Assembly: GCA_963719885.1 (NCBI GenBank)
Contig: CAVRDP010000025.1
Coordinates: 62,001-126,000, forward strand
Source of the DNA: JANXQG01 sp963719885
Lineage (GTDB): Bacteria > Planctomycetota > Planctomycetia > Pirellulales > Thermoguttaceae
Length of the DNA stretch: 64,000 nucleotides
Direction of reading: 5' to 3'
The translations under genes were made by a program, and so were the position numbers. The notes below the pieces were generated by a model. The model had not been told where the DNA came from and searched no databases. It was given only the letters and a program-made list of their open reading frames with translations. This document shows positions 26,085 through 35,809 of this stretch, in pieces (the first letter of the stretch is position 1; each line of letters starts with the position of its first letter).

Positions 26085-27311
26085 ATGTATTCGCGCCGTC
26101 TAAAGACCGGTTATTTCGTTCTGGAGGGGTTGAACTCCGCCGCCACGGTCTATTATCTCTACTATTTCTATTTCTACATGGAGAAGGCGTTCGGCTTTGG
26201 CAACAAGGCGAACCTCTGCCTGGCGGCCCTGAACGGGGGTACCTACGCGTTTTTCGCCTGGGTAGGCGGGAGATTCGCGCAACGCTTCGGGTACTTTACC
26301 GCGCTGAAGATTGGGTTTGCCGTCATGGCCGGCGCGCTGGCCGTGGGTTCGCAATTGTCGACTGCGCCGGGCCAAATCCTGGTCATGGCAGCCGTAGTCG
26401 CCGGCATGTGTCTCACCTGGCCCACCCTCGAGGCCTTGGTGAGCGAGGGCGAGCCGCGGGCCGGTCTGCAGCAGATGGTCGGCATTTACAATGCGGTCTG
26501 GGCCGGGACCGGCGCGGTGGCCTACTTCACCGGTGGCGCGTTGTTGGACCGCCTAGGCCTGGGCAGCCTCTTTTATGTGCCGATGGTTCTCCTGATCACC
26601 GAACTAGCGTTGACTTTTTGGCTGGCCGATTGCGTGCGTCGCCGCCGTGATCGGAGCGGCGACCTCGGTTCGAGCGAATCGGACCTTGACGGGAGAGGGA
26701 TTCTAGTCCCGGCCGCGGCCGCTCCCCCAACCGAGATACACCCTCACACAGCGGCCCGGGCCAGGAGTTTCTTGCGCATGGCCTGGCTGGCCAACCCCTT
26801 CGCCTATATCGGCATCAACACCTTGATCGCCGTCATGCCCGGCATCGCCCGGCGTCTGGAGCTTTCGACCATGCTGGCCGGGTTCTGGGGTTCGCTCTGG
26901 TGTTTTGCCCGGTTAGGGACTTTTGTCGGTCTCTGGCTTTGGCCCGGCTGGCATTATCGTTTTCGCTGGCTGCTGGCCGCTTATCTCGGCCTGGTAGGCG
27001 CCTTCATCACGATTCTGCTCGCCTCGAACCTGCCGTTCTTGGTCGCCGGGCAAATGGTCTTCGGCGGGGCCGTGGGCCTGATCTACTACTCCTCGCTGTT
27101 CTACTCGATGGACATCGGCGAGACCAAAGGCGAGCACGGCGGCATCCACGAATCGGCCATTGGTCTGGGCATCTGCGCCGGCCCGGCGGTCGGCGCCGCG
27201 GCCTTGCAATTCCTCCCGCAATACGGCCACAGCGGTGCCCTGGCCGTCACGGTCTTGCTGCTCTGCGGGCTGGGCGGCCTGGCCGCTATCTGGTGGTCGG
27301 GAAGGACGTGA
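26085..27311 (+). CDS. MFS transporter
   Basis: 408 residues with about 12 hydrophobic helices in two blocks separated by a charged loop (CVRRRRDRSGD). The first cytoplasmic loop GGRFAQRFGYF is a loose form of the MFS loop 2-3 motif, and GGALLDRLGLG marks the end of helix 5. It is an inner-membrane secondary transporter; the substrate is not evident. The N-terminal VLEGLNSAATVYYLYYFYFYMEK segment is a common start in planctomycete MFS proteins of unknown specificity. ATG 26085 is taken because upstream in-frame sequence overlaps the hairpin and a divergent gene. Confidence 0.85.
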   Translation: MYSRRLKTGYFVLEGLNSAATVYYLYYFYFYMEKAFGFGNKANLCLAALNGGTYAFFAWVGGRFAQRFGYFTALKIGFAVMAGALAVGSQLSTAPGQILVMAAVVAGMCLTWPTLEALVSEGEPRAGLQQMVGIYNAVWAGTGAVAYFTGGALLDRLGLGSLFYVPMVLLITELALTFWLADCVRRRRDRSGDLGSSESDLDGRGILVPAAAAPPTEIHPHTAARARSFLRMAWLANPFAYIGINTLIAVMPGIARRLELSTMLAGFWGSLWCFARLGTFVGLWLWPGWHYRFRWLLAAYLGLVGAFITILLASNLPFLVAGQMVFGGAVGLIYYSSLFYSMDIGETKGEHGGIHESAIGLGICAGPAVGAAALQFLPQYGHSGALAVTVLLLCGLGGLAAIWWSGRT

Positions 27312-28272
27312 TGACCAGCCATTGGCAATCCTGTCGCGCTTGCAAGAACTAAATTCTGAAAAGCATGGCAGGCCGCGTTTCCCGACGTTGGCGAGCCTAA
27401 CCGCCATCCACCCAGACGTAGTGTATTTTGCGGATTTTGGCCAAAGTGGCCCAGAGAACGTCTTTTGTCCGAGTTTGGCCCCTTCTCGGTAAGCTAGGCA
27501 ATTTCGCTCGCCTTCTTCCTAAGAGGCCGAGGACGCTCAGGCAAGAAATTCCGTTTTTTCTACTCGGTCCCAAGTAGTATGGAATTGAGCGTGCGGGCCT
27601 TTGGGGAAAAGAATTCCTGGAGCATGTTGTTCTTTAGCCCACTGCGGTTCTTGACCGCGGATGTCGTAGATGTCGCAGATAAGAAGATGTTCTTGCGATC
27701 GTCGGAAATCCCCCGCAATATCCGCGCTATCCGTGAAATCCGCGGTTTGCTTCACTTGCCACTCATTTTCCTGTGTCTGCCTGAACGCTGCCTATCGCAT
27801 GTCCAGGCCGATACCATGGCCGGGGCAGGTGGCGAGCCTGCCCCGGACCGCGCGACGCGGCTGACCGGCCGCGCCGCAGAAACGAATTGCCAAAGAACAA
27901 ATACCGTATTCAGGCGTTATTCGCCGTAACAGTCCACACAATAATACGTTTGATCCGGCGCTTTTGTCCAGTTGATAATTCCATATTTCTGGAAACTACA
28001 ATCGCGCACAACGCGGCAGCCCCGTCCTTCCCGCGGAAACCGCTGGTTTCTTACCGGCGACAAATTTTGCCAAAGTTGGAAATGCGCTCAGGGAATTCGG
28101 GGGCCAGAAATTCCGCTGGCAGCTCCCCTCGCCCGTACTCGGGAGAGGGGCAGGGGGGCGAGGGCGTTTTGCTCCCGCGCGGAATTCCCCGTTCTCCCGT
28201 CTCCCCATCTCCGCGTCTCCGTGTCTCCCTTTCTCCTTCATCCTTCATCCCTCATCCTTCGTCCCTCATCCT
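27312..28272. other. Long intergenic region, low-complexity end
   Basis: 961 bp with no gene I can support. It contains dispersed-repeat-like phrases (ATCCGCGGT / TATCCGCGCTATCCG near 27715-27745, and CCCTCGCCCGTACTCGGG near 28125-28145) and ends in a tandem tract of CTCATCCTT/CATCC units (28238-28280). Short open frames here have repeat-derived sequence. Confidence 0.5.
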
Positions 28273-29458
28273 TCATCCCTGACCGTCGAAAACCCGATCC
28301 AGTTCTTGCATCAAGGTTGCCGCCGACCCGGCTGGCGGCGCGGATTCCCGCGCCGCCAGCCGCCTGGCCTTGCGGCGGTCGCGTTTCGCTCTTTTTTGTC
28401 CTTTCGCAGACCCACCCTTTTGGAAGACTTCGTTCGGCAACGTTGCCGAACGGCGAACGCTGGCAAACTCGTCCGGCAGCAGATGCAAGGCATTTGGCAC
28501 AAACGACTTGCGCCAATCGCTCGGCCTTTTCGCCGGAGCGCTGTTCACCGACCCCGCCGACCCGGTATCGGCAGCCCCGCTTTCTTTTCGGGAGACGGGC
28601 GCGGTGTGGGCTTGCCCCGCTGCCTCGGCCCCCTTCTCGTCCGGGGCAATCGCCGGTGGGCAGGCCGGCGCCGAGCGCCTCGGCCGGATCCAACCGCGCC
28701 TCCGCTATGCGGAGTTTTTCCTCGGCCGCGGCCGCCTCGGCCCGAATCGCCGCGCGGATCTCCTCGTCGTCCGCCGCCGCGTCTTCGTCCGCATCCAGCC
28801 GCATCTCCAGGCGCAGGCGCTTCTCATCGAGCGCTTCCTGCTCGTCCCGGAGCGCGGCCAGACGCCCGGCGTCCGACCGCCTGGTGACGACCGTTCGCAG
28901 GTTCCGGCCGGACCGGGTCATCGTTGTCTTTACCGTCCGCGTGAGGCCGTCTTCGTCTTTATCGGCCGCCGCATCGCGCTGGAGGTTTTCGAGCCAATCC
29001 TGCCGCGACAGCTCCCGCCAATGCAGGCCCTCCATGGCCTTCATCGCCGCCACGGCCTTGCCCAGGCAGGCAGCGTTGCGCTTCTGCGGCTCCGTGCGGA
29101 CTGTGGTGGTCGTCGTCGGGCCGCCCTCGGCCGGTTCGCTCGTGACGACGGTCTGCGTCCGCCGATCGGCCTTGGAGCGGTTCCACTCCCGCAGGGCCCG
29201 CTGGTACAGCGACTCGTAGCGGGCTGCCAACTTGGCGGTCATCCGCGGGGTGCCCAGGGCCTTGGCGGCGGCCCGGCCCAGCGTCCGGTCGCGGAGCCAC
29301 TGGCAGACGGTCGACTTGGCGATGCCCAGCGCGTCGGCGATTTCCTGGTAGGTGCGGCCCTCTCCGGCGAGTTCGGCGGCGCGGGGGAGCAAGGCCGCCT
29401 TCTTCGCCCGCCGCGCGGCGAGGTGGGCGTTGCCCTTCTCTGATGGTTCTGTTTTCAT
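28273..29458 (-). CDS. HTH protein resembling phage terminase small subunit (one frameshift)
   Basis: About 395 residues. Residues ~35-55 form an HTH (RTYQEIADALGIAKSTVCQWL). The rest is highly charged and helical, with a Thr-rich linker (TTTTTVRTEP) and a strongly acidic/basic coiled-coil (ALRDEQEALDEKRLRLEMRLDADEDAAADDEE). A frameshift near 28555 is likely: the second frame continues FASVRRSATLPNEVFQKG and ends TLMQELDRVFDGQG at 28273, just before the CATCC tandem repeat, a more natural end than the Arg/Gly-rich alternative ending at 28238. The domain order recalls terminase-small-subunit-like or transposon-linked DNA-binding proteins, but no partner terminase is present. Function uncertain. 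Confidence 0.55.
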
Positions 29459-30093
29459 AGCAAAAAACTCCGGTAGTTACGGAATCACGGTGCGGCCGGG
29501 GCCTGGCGGGCAACCGCCCGAGCCATGGACTGCATATAGTATACACACGTTCATAGTTTGTGCAAGTGGCCCCCGCGCTACAAAATTTGGTATGGGACTA
29601 GCCGCGCGGATACCAGGGGTTGGGTCGGGCAGGGGGAAGCCGCGAATGCTCGTAATCCTGCCGACTGCCATCTGGGCAGTGACCTTGCATGCAGCAAATC
29701 CCGTGCCGAACCGCGTCCGAATGTAACTTTATTAATAACTCTCGATAACTAACCACACGTTTTCGGGTCCGCCGTGGGCCGCAACCGTGCGACTGCCGCA
29801 ATGGCAGGATCGCGGCGGGCCCGCGCCGGCCTGGCAGCCAAAGTTGGCGGTTGGCGCGTCGGCTTGACGCAGATTGAGGAGTTAGGTAGAATTGCTGAAA
29901 AAGAGGGTGACATACAACGATGATGAGGCGCATGGATGCCGCGGCTAACCGACCCTGAGTTGCTGGCGCTCTACCTCGAAGCCCTCGACACGCATGCCTG
30001 AGCAAACGGAAAAACACGGCAAGGCCTTTCCCCGCACCTGTGTTGCGTGCGGGAAGGAGGCAGTCTCAAAGAAGAGACAACGGGAGGAAGTAT
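29459..30093. other. Intergenic region
   Basis: 635 bp without a supported gene. Two very short open frames (for example MPRLTDPELLALYLEALD near 29934) have no clear ribosome site. Nothing else recognisable. Confidence 0.5.
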
Positions 30094-30453
30094 ATGACGG
30101 TAACCATCCTGCCTGTTCCCAGTGAGGAAGGGAAGCTTTCATTTCACGCGGTGTCCGGCGGCAAGTCGTCGCTCGGCAGGACGCCCGGAGAGGCGCTGGA
30201 TGCCATTTCCGCGCAGTTGTCCGACGAGCAAGTGAACACGTTGGTCGTGGTGCAGAGTTTCCATCCCGATCGTTATTTTAGCGCCGCCCAACAGCGCCGC
30301 TTGACGGAATTGATGGAACGCTGGTCCCTCGCCGGGCAGCAGCGTGGGATCCTGCCGGACTCCGAGCAGGCCGAACTGGAGGCGTTGATTGAAATGGAGG
30401 TGCGCACCGCCGGACAGCGTGCCGCTGCCCTTGCCGACGAACTGCGCCGATGA
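30094..30453 (+). CDS. Small protein encoded with an HNH nuclease
   Basis: 119 residues with GGGAGGAAG just before the ATG. No catalytic motif; helical C-terminus (LEALIEMEVRTAGQRAAALADELRR) and an N-terminal beta-rich half. Its stop overlaps the HNH start as ATGA, so the two are translationally coupled. Similar small proteins often precede lone HNH genes in planctomycetes and cyanobacteria, which suggests a partner or immunity-like role, but that is inference. The family was not recognised. Confidence 0.75.
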   Translation: MTVTILPVPSEEGKLSFHAVSGGKSSLGRTPGEALDAISAQLSDEQVNTLVVVQSFHPDRYFSAAQQRRLTELMERWSLAGQQRGILPDSEQAELEALIEMEVRTAGQRAAALADELRR

Positions 30454-30851
30454 ACCCACAATACGCCGGAGTGGCCCGGCGGGCGGGCCACCGTTGCGAA
30501 TATTGCCACGCAGCGGAGGTGATTTTCAATTTTCCCTTTGAGGTCGAACACATCCTCCCCCGCGCTTCAGGGCCCCAGGAGACGGAACCGGAACTGGCTC
30601 TGGCGTGCCGCTCTTGCAACGTCCACAAAGCGGCGCGGACCACGGGGACCGATTCGCTCAGCGGAGCGATTGTCCGCCTCTTCAACCCTCGCAGGGACCA
30701 GTGGGGCGACCACTTCCAGGCCGCTGCCGGCTCGGGCGAGATCCTCGCTCTGACGGCCATCGGCCGAGCCACCATCCAGCAGCTCAAAATGAACGACGAA
30801 GCGCAGAAAACAGCGCGACAGCAATGGGCACGGCTCGGCCTCTTCCCGTAG
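30450..30851 (+). CDS. HNH endonuclease family protein
   Basis: 133 residues. Two zinc-binding CxxC pairs (CEYCHA and ACRSCNVHK) surround the HNH core EVEHILPRA (His as metal ligand/general base) and a later N-x-H-K, all typical of HNH_5-type nucleases. The C-terminal half (GAIVRLFNPRRDQWGDHF...IGRATIQQLKMN) is a common tail of the family. Predicted DNase; the target is unknown. Coupled to the preceding small protein by a 4-bp overlap and followed by an inverted repeat. Confidence 0.9.
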   Translation: MNPQYAGVARRAGHRCEYCHAAEVIFNFPFEVEHILPRASGPQETEPELALACRSCNVHKAARTTGTDSLSGAIVRLFNPRRDQWGDHFQAAAGSGEILALTAIGRATIQQLKMNDEAQKTARQQWARLGLFP

Positions 30852-30980
30852 GATCGGCCCTAACCTCGAATCGTTAGTCCTCAAGCAGCGCACATGTATT
30901 CTTACCGCTTTAAGGCGCTAGCGCTGTTCGAGCGGAGCAGGGTCGCGGAGCGTCAGGGTCACAGAGCGCGGAGCGGAGCG

Positions 30981-31032
30981 TCAGGGCTTAAGCTTTGTAC
31001 TTCGCATCGCAAAGTACAAAGCTAAAGCCTGA
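30981..31032. repeat. Inverted repeat with 22-bp imperfect arms
   Basis: TCAGGGCTTAAGCTTTGTAC... at 30981-31002 pairs with ...GTACAAAGCTAAAGCCTGA at 31011-31032 around an 8-base loop. Short GAGCGTCAGGG duplications lie just before it. It could terminate the HNH pair, but the lack of a T tract and its AT-rich character suit a mobile palindrome better. Confidence 0.55.
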
Positions 31033-31042
31033 TACTATCGTC

Positions 31043-31428
31043 ATGCGGTCGGCGTCGAAGAACCAAGCGCAACGCCCACATTTCACCGAAATGAAGAAAC
31101 CACTCCAATCCACAAAACTCCCGTTTGCGTTGCAGAATGACGTGCTGGTCCACGTGTCCACGGTCACAAGCGGCAGGAGACCCGATTGCCTTTGTCCAGA
31201 ATGCGGGCATCCGCTCATCGCACGAAAAGGGCAGATCAAGCAGCACCACTTCGCCCACGATCCAGGCTCGCAGTGAAATCTGGAGTCGGCCCTGCACTGG
31301 ATCGGAAAGAAATTGATTTTCGATGGCATTCAGACGGCGCTCAAAGAGGGCAAACCGATCGCCCTGACATGGCAATGCGCAGAATGTCCGGACCTGCATG
31401 AAGGAAATCCGTTTCGATCCCCGAGGCG
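31043..31428 (+). pseudogene. CoiA-like competence protein fragment with in-frame TGA
   Basis: The N-terminal part reads RPDCLCPECGHPLIARKG followed by HHFAHDPGSQ, the zinc-finger and HFAH signature of CoiA-like proteins. TGA at 31274-31276 stands where a Cys is expected, and the same frame continues NLESALHWIGKKLIFDGIQ and ALTWQCAECPDLHEGN. Coding similarity ends where the convergent DUF4058 gene ends, so the protein is truncated to about 125 residues. It may be a remnant in the accessory island, or a base error plus truncation. Confidence 0.6.
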
Positions 31429-32156
31429 TCAAGCGGGTGCCTGGAACAGCCGCCGGATCGGCGGCGGCATGACATTCCAAGCGGTCTCGTACGATTCTTC
31501 CAGGGCGCGCGCACGTGCCACTGGTCGCGAAGAAACAACGGCATGCCGGGCAGCCGATCGCCCACCGCCACCGGTTCCACGTAGGCCGTCTTGGTCGGCT
31601 CGCATTGGTACGCGGCCAGCGTCAGCGGCTTGCCGGCCGGCAACGCGAAAGGCTGCTCGGAGATCTCGTCCCAGATCAGCGGATGGAGCCCCTGCGGGTC
31701 GCGCACTCCGGGCGGAAACAAATCCACCACTAAAAGGTTCACCCCCTGCCGGATCAACTCGGCGGCCTTCTCCGCAAACGTCCGCAGGGCGTGCCGGCTG
31801 CTCTTGTTGCCGGGCGAGACGATCTCGATGACCGCCAGCACCTCGCCCAGGCCATGATGGATGGCCACGCGGTCCGCCATCCTGGCGTATCGTTCCTCTT
31901 CCGCTTCAAGCACGTAGGTCGCCTGCGGGCGGACCGCCGTGGCCGTTCCCCCGCCATTTACCTCCAGGCCAAAATCGCCCTCGACTTCCAAGGCCACAAC
32001 GTCCGCCTCGGGCCGGCCAACGTACTGCTCGACCATGGCAAAACAGTTTTCGGGCAATCCCCCGGCGTTCAGGGCGTCGCATAGCGCAATCACCCAACGC
32101 TGGTGGAAGTTATGAAAAGTACCGGACGAAACCCGTGTCCAATCGTGAATCGGCAT
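31429..32156 (-). CDS. DUF4058 family protein, short form (one frameshift)
   Basis: About 242 residues. It starts MPIHDWTRVSSGTFHNFHQRW, the signature start of the short DUF4058 type, with VAVIEIVSPGNKSSRHALRTF-like core (here EVLAVIEIVSPGNKSS) and ADLFPPGVRDPQGLH-like segment (VVDLFPPGVRDPQGLH). An indel near 31508 should be corrected to give the family C-terminus LEESYETAWNVMPPPIRRLFQAPA and stop at 31429. The fold has been compared with restriction-like nucleases, but no function is established. A second, long-form DUF4058 gene lies at 43578-44375. Confidence 0.82.
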
Positions 32157-32204
32157 AGCGCGTCCTTTCCGGGCCAGCGTCTCGACCGGCCAGCGTTTAT
32201 TATA

Positions 32205-32640
32205 CTATATTATATTGTTCGCGTGCGGCAACGGATCGTAGACGTAGCGGAGCCGCACGCTGCCCGGTTTCTGCCAGTCCGCCGTCACTCCCGCGGGCTG
32301 GAACTGATCCAGCGCCCCCGGGACCAGCCACTTCGCCGGCAGCTTGCCGGCCTGCTCCTCGTCCAGCGGGAAGCATATATCGAAACGTTCCATCAGCCGC
32401 AGGAGGAACCGTGCGACGTCCTCCGTCTCCCCGGGAAGCGCCGCCAGGGCCTCGGCCAGGGTCAGCGTGCCGTCGCTGCCCGGGCCGTCCTTGGCGCGGA
32501 GCAGGTAGTATACGCCGTCGGTGACCCAGTGCGGATTGAGCACACCGACGCGTCCCGCAGCCCCATGGGGACGGCATGGACCGCGAGCCGCAGCCAGCCG
32601 AGGAGCCTGCCGCGCGCGGGTTGCGGCCTGCTGCGCCCCT
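32205..32640 (-). pseudogene. COR-domain fragment of a Roco-type GTPase
   Basis: The intact 112-codon part (32543-32205) reads LNPHWVTDGVYYLLRAK, FLLRLMERFDICFPLD and WLVPGALDQFQPAG, which match COR-domain landmarks (LNPxWVTxGIYxIL...FLLxLMExFELCFPL...YLIPxLL). Upstream, VHAVPMGLRDAS in another frame may be the preceding part. The Roc GTPase and any leucine-rich repeats are absent and the end is cut at an AT-rich tract, so this is a remnant. 32641-32812 shows nothing recognisable. Confidence 0.6.
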
Positions 32641-32812
32641 CGACCGAAAATTCCGCTTCACGCCAGCGGCGAGCAAGTCGCGCTGCGGGTCGGGAAAGGC
32701 ACGACCAGCACGGGCATCGTCAAGAACGGCCCAGAGACCTCGGCCAGCGAAAGCCACCCGAGGTGATGACGTTTATTGGACATAATCGGTTTCCGGATCG
32801 GCTGCGTGACGG

Positions 32813-33835
32813 CTAATACTGCCGTAACAACTCATCGAGGGCGTCCTCAACAACGTCCTCGGGAGACTGCGCTCGCTCCTTACGTGCTACCATCTCCAAT
32901 AGCTGCGAATCGCTCAGCACCAGGACGATCGCGTTTGAGTCCCGAAAAACCCTTACTTGTGTCCCAGCGACCGCGGCTTCTGCGCCGAATCTGCTCACGA
33001 CTAGGATGAATCGCCCAAGGGCCCTGTTCGCATACTTATCCACGTCGGATATGACCGTCCCACCCACGGGATCGCCGTGGTTCTTGCAGTCAACAATAAC
33101 GATAGCGGCGCCATACTGATGGAACACTCGATCCCACAGAGGTCGAGCCCTGCGGTTGCGAAATAGAACATCCCGACGCTGCTTCCCGTCCAGGGTCCGT
33201 TCTTGGGGCCTTGGTTCCCCCAGCGACTCGGAGAACAAATAGGAAAAAACGTCGATGACTAACCGCTCGTAGTCTGAAAAATACTCCTGCCCTGGCGGGC
33301 ATTCTTGGAGTCTCCTGCGGAACTCATCGAGCCGTCCCGTTTTCAGCGATAGATCCGGCTGAGAACGTCGGCGGAGTTCCTCGACTGCTGCGGGATACTC
33401 ATCGAAGTAGTTTCGCAAAACTTCCGGATGCCGGCTCACCAGGGAATTCAAGACAGCCCTGTCCCAGATCCGAACACGAGGATTATCCTCTACGAGGTAT
33501 CTGCCGATCGAGGTAACATCATCGGTAGTGACCAAGCAGAGCAGGTCAATGGGCCTGCCTTCGATACGGGAAACCGCTTCGCGCAAGTATACAACAGAAA
33601 CTCGGTGCTCGCGATATAGCTTGAACTCGAACGCCCAATTTTCGAAGCGACGGAATCCGGCCGGTTCCAGCAACAAAACGCGGCCAACAGCATCGAACCC
33701 GTGATCCACCTCATGTGCTCCATGCGCCGGCTGACCGCCCACTATCCCTTCTGCGGTAAGAAGTTGTCTGCAAACTGCGCAAAATGTGACTTCATTTGGA
33801 ATCGCAGAAATCCAGAAGTGCTCCAGCACCCAATC
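32813..33835 (-). pseudogene. C-terminal two-thirds of IS630-interrupted nuclease gene
   Basis: Joined to 35062-35485 across one TA, this gives an uninterrupted 482-residue protein. This part contains a Mrr-like restriction region (NWAFEFK...VVYLREAVSR...LLCLVTTDD...RYLVEDNPRVRIWDRAVL) and a second PD-(D/E)XK domain with DYERLVIDVF (Glu332), RRDVLF (Asp364) and IVDCK (Asp391, Lys393), followed by DVDKYANRALGRFILVVSR. A CAVC...H..DH pattern near residues 161-186 could bind zinc. The open frame extends 63 bases into the IS, where the apparent start at 33898 is IS sequence. Probably a DNA-cutting effector before interruption; its 5' neighbour is the DisA_N-like gene. Confidence 0.8.
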
Positions 33836-33845
33836 TAGTGCCTTG

Positions 33846-34541
33846 TCACAGCTTACTTTTGGGATAGACCGACTTGAGTTTGCATCGGGCATCGTCAATT
33901 TTCATCTGCCAATCGACACCGCGTTGGGTACCGTTGACGTCGTCTGACCACGCACGAATCTGTTCGCGAAGCGATTTCAGATCACCTATTCGGCGATCCC
34001 CAATGGACTGACTTGTCATTGAGCTAAGTTCGTTCTCAGCAATGTTCAGCCAACTCCCGTGCTTGGGCGTGTGGCAGAATTCGATGCGGCGAACGTACTG
34101 GCGTGCTTTAGCTGGCGCGAATGCTTCGTAGAACGCACCTTTGGTATGCGTGTTCAGGTTGTCACTTACCAAAATCACTTTGTCGCACCTCTTGTAGCGA
34201 CCGTCCAGCAGTCTCGCCATTTCGAGTGCCCAATCAACTTTCGTTCTCGACTGACGCGCGGTCGCCATTCGCCAACCTGCGAGGGGTTCCGTAAACATGA
34301 AAATACTCGCTGTCCCTGCACGCTCGTACTCATAATCGACGCGCCGAGGATGTTTCGCGGTAGCCTCGATTGGCTTTCGGGTCTCCTTGACCAACTGCAC
34401 TGGCTGTTCATCCATACACAGTACCGGATGCGTCGGATCATACGGTTTTGCGTATATTTCTAACACTTCTTCCATGTTGGCCACAAATTCGGCATCAGCT
34501 TCCGGCGGAATGACCCAGTATTCAATCTTTCGATTCGTCAT
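33846..34541 (-). CDS. IS630 transposase, OrfB (DDE catalytic part)
   Basis: 231 codons. Catalytic triad landmarks: VLCMDEQP (first Asp), VILVSDNLNTHT (second Asp) and WLNIAENELS (Glu). It starts with ATGA overlapping the OrfA stop but is in the -1 frame, so it is normally made as an OrfAB fusion by frameshifting at a run of eight A (34546-34553 on the complementary strand), giving about 375 residues. Confidence 0.92.
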   Translation of the reverse strand: MTNRKIEYWVIPPEADAEFVANMEEVLEIYAKPYDPTHPVLCMDEQPVQLVKETRKPIEATAKHPRRVDYEYERAGTASIFMFTEPLAGWRMATARQSRTKVDWALEMARLLDGRYKRCDKVILVSDNLNTHTKGAFYEAFAPAKARQYVRRIEFCHTPKHGSWLNIAENELSSMTSQSIGDRRIGDLKSLREQIRAWSDDVNGTQRGVDWQMKIDDARCKLKSVYPKSKL

Positions 34542-34972
34542 CCCGTTTTTTTTAGCGTACGCCGCACGGTTTCGTAACTGACCGCATCGACGATTTCCAG
34601 CTCAACAACCCTGCGAGCAAGCAGTCGGAGTGTCCAGTTGGCATAGCCTTTCGGTGGTGGGCCAAGGCGAGTGGCGATGATTTTCGCCTCTTGCTCTCCA
34701 TCAAGTAATTTCTCGGTGGGCGGCTTGGCACGTTTCTTCCCTTCCAGAGTCTCTTGAAAACCGGATTCCACAAATCGTTGCCGAATTATCTCGACTGTCT
34801 GGCGACGACAACCGAAAGCCTCGGCAATGCGACTGTCGTTCCAAGCAGGACCGTCCGCATCCGCCTTCAACAATACCTGGGCGCGTCGCACCTTCTCGCC
34901 GCTGCCCTTAAGCTTCTTGACAACCTCCCGTAACGTGTGGCGTTCTTGTTTCGACAATCGTACGATATACAT
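34538..34972 (-). CDS. IS630 transposase, OrfA (HTH part)
   Basis: 144 codons from ATG 34972 (GGAGGTG 11 bases upstream). Contains paired helix-turn-helix modules (WNDSRIAEAFGCRRQTVEIIRQRF and ANWTLRLLARRVVELEIV...SYETVRRTLKK) that bind the terminal repeats. It ends at the A8 slippery run before the OrfB overlap. Confidence 0.9.
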   Translation of the reverse strand: MYIVRLSKQERHTLREVVKKLKGSGEKVRRAQVLLKADADGPAWNDSRIAEAFGCRRQTVEIIRQRFVESGFQETLEGKKRAKPPTEKLLDGEQEAKIIATRLGPPPKGYANWTLRLLARRVVELEIVDAVSYETVRRTLKKTG

Positions 34973-35061
34973 CTTCTGCACGGGGCACCTCCTTGTTCCC
35001 CGCACCTTCGCAGAAAAACCCCCAACGACCAATCCCAATTTTTAGCTGTGACAAGGCACTA

Positions 35062-35485
35062 GGGCATCCCGCACACCGTATAAATGCGATTCCTCCGAGT
35101 CGTATTTCCGCAACTTAAAATCGAAGCAGCATACAGGCGCTTTCAATCGCCCGGCTATTTCACATATGTTCGTGAGGGGAGGATCAAAATCCTGGAAACG
35201 CCGGACGTCAACTTCCGGGCAAAGGTCGGGGCGATGGGCGATCAAAACACCATTCGGCCCGAACCGCACCACGGTCGTATGGAAAGGATAGGATGAATAG
35301 AATGGGATCGAACCCGCCAAGCGTGGGAAGAATTCCTCGACTGTCTTGCGAAAGGACCTAATATATCCCCCGACGTACTCGACGAGCGTGGCATCCGAAA
35401 TGTTCATTTCGGCGATACCTTCAGGGACGCCCACATCTTGCTCCAACTCTTCCGATCCTGAAGTGAACGGTGAATAGGCTTTCAT
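35062..35485 (-). pseudogene. N-terminal third of IS630-interrupted nuclease gene
   Basis: Starts at ATG 35485 with a perfect AGGAGG five bases upstream. Residues 1-141 form a domain I do not recognise (EYVGGYIRSFRKTVEEFFP, FHTTVVRFGPNGVLIAHRPD, LKAPVCCFDFKLRKYDSEE). The frame runs ...GVRDA then CTA (TA duplication) and continues GATTGGGTGCTGGAG in the left flank (LDWVLE). This domain could sense a ligand or partner for the nuclease half. It lies 324 bp downstream of the DisA_N-like gene on the same strand. Confidence 0.8.
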
Positions 35486-35809
35486 GTTTGCCTCCTACCA
35501 CCTCGCCAGTTTTGCTGGCACAAAGTTCGTCACCGTAACCGGGAACATCCGCGGCTGCGGGTCGGCGGAAAAGAACAGGTGACACCTGCAAAATCTGGGG
35601 TGCATGCACAAGTTAGGAAATACTGAGATTTCGTCCGAAATCGGGGGACACGTTACCGGTTTTCCATCGAACCTCGAAAAGCCCGAAAAACCAGTATCGT
35701 GTCTTGATTTCAGAAAAAACGCCACGAGGCCAAAAGAGCCAGAACGACGTACGAGGGCGTTGCTACCGTTTGTGCGTTCCAAGGCGGCGCAGACCGCTTT
35801 TCCGCCGCT
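35486..35809. other. Intergenic region between DisA_N-like gene and nuclease gene
   Basis: 324 bp. The only clear element is the AGGAGG ribosome site at its nuclease end. The text around 35575-35660 (GACACCTG, GGGGGACACG) resembles planctomycete dispersed intergenic phrases. No gene seen. Confidence 0.45.

Larger units (their letters stand above)
33838..35059 (-). mobile_element. IS630-family insertion sequence, 1222 bp
   Basis: Ends are 16-bp perfect inverted repeats, GTGCCTTGTCACAGCT (33838-33853) and its complement (35044-35059), flanked by TA on both sides (33836-33837, 35060-35061), the IS630 target duplication. It encodes a two-frame transposase. It interrupts a nuclease gene; removal of the element and one TA restores the frame exactly. 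Perfect ends and an intact target duplication suggest recent insertion. Confidence 0.95.
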
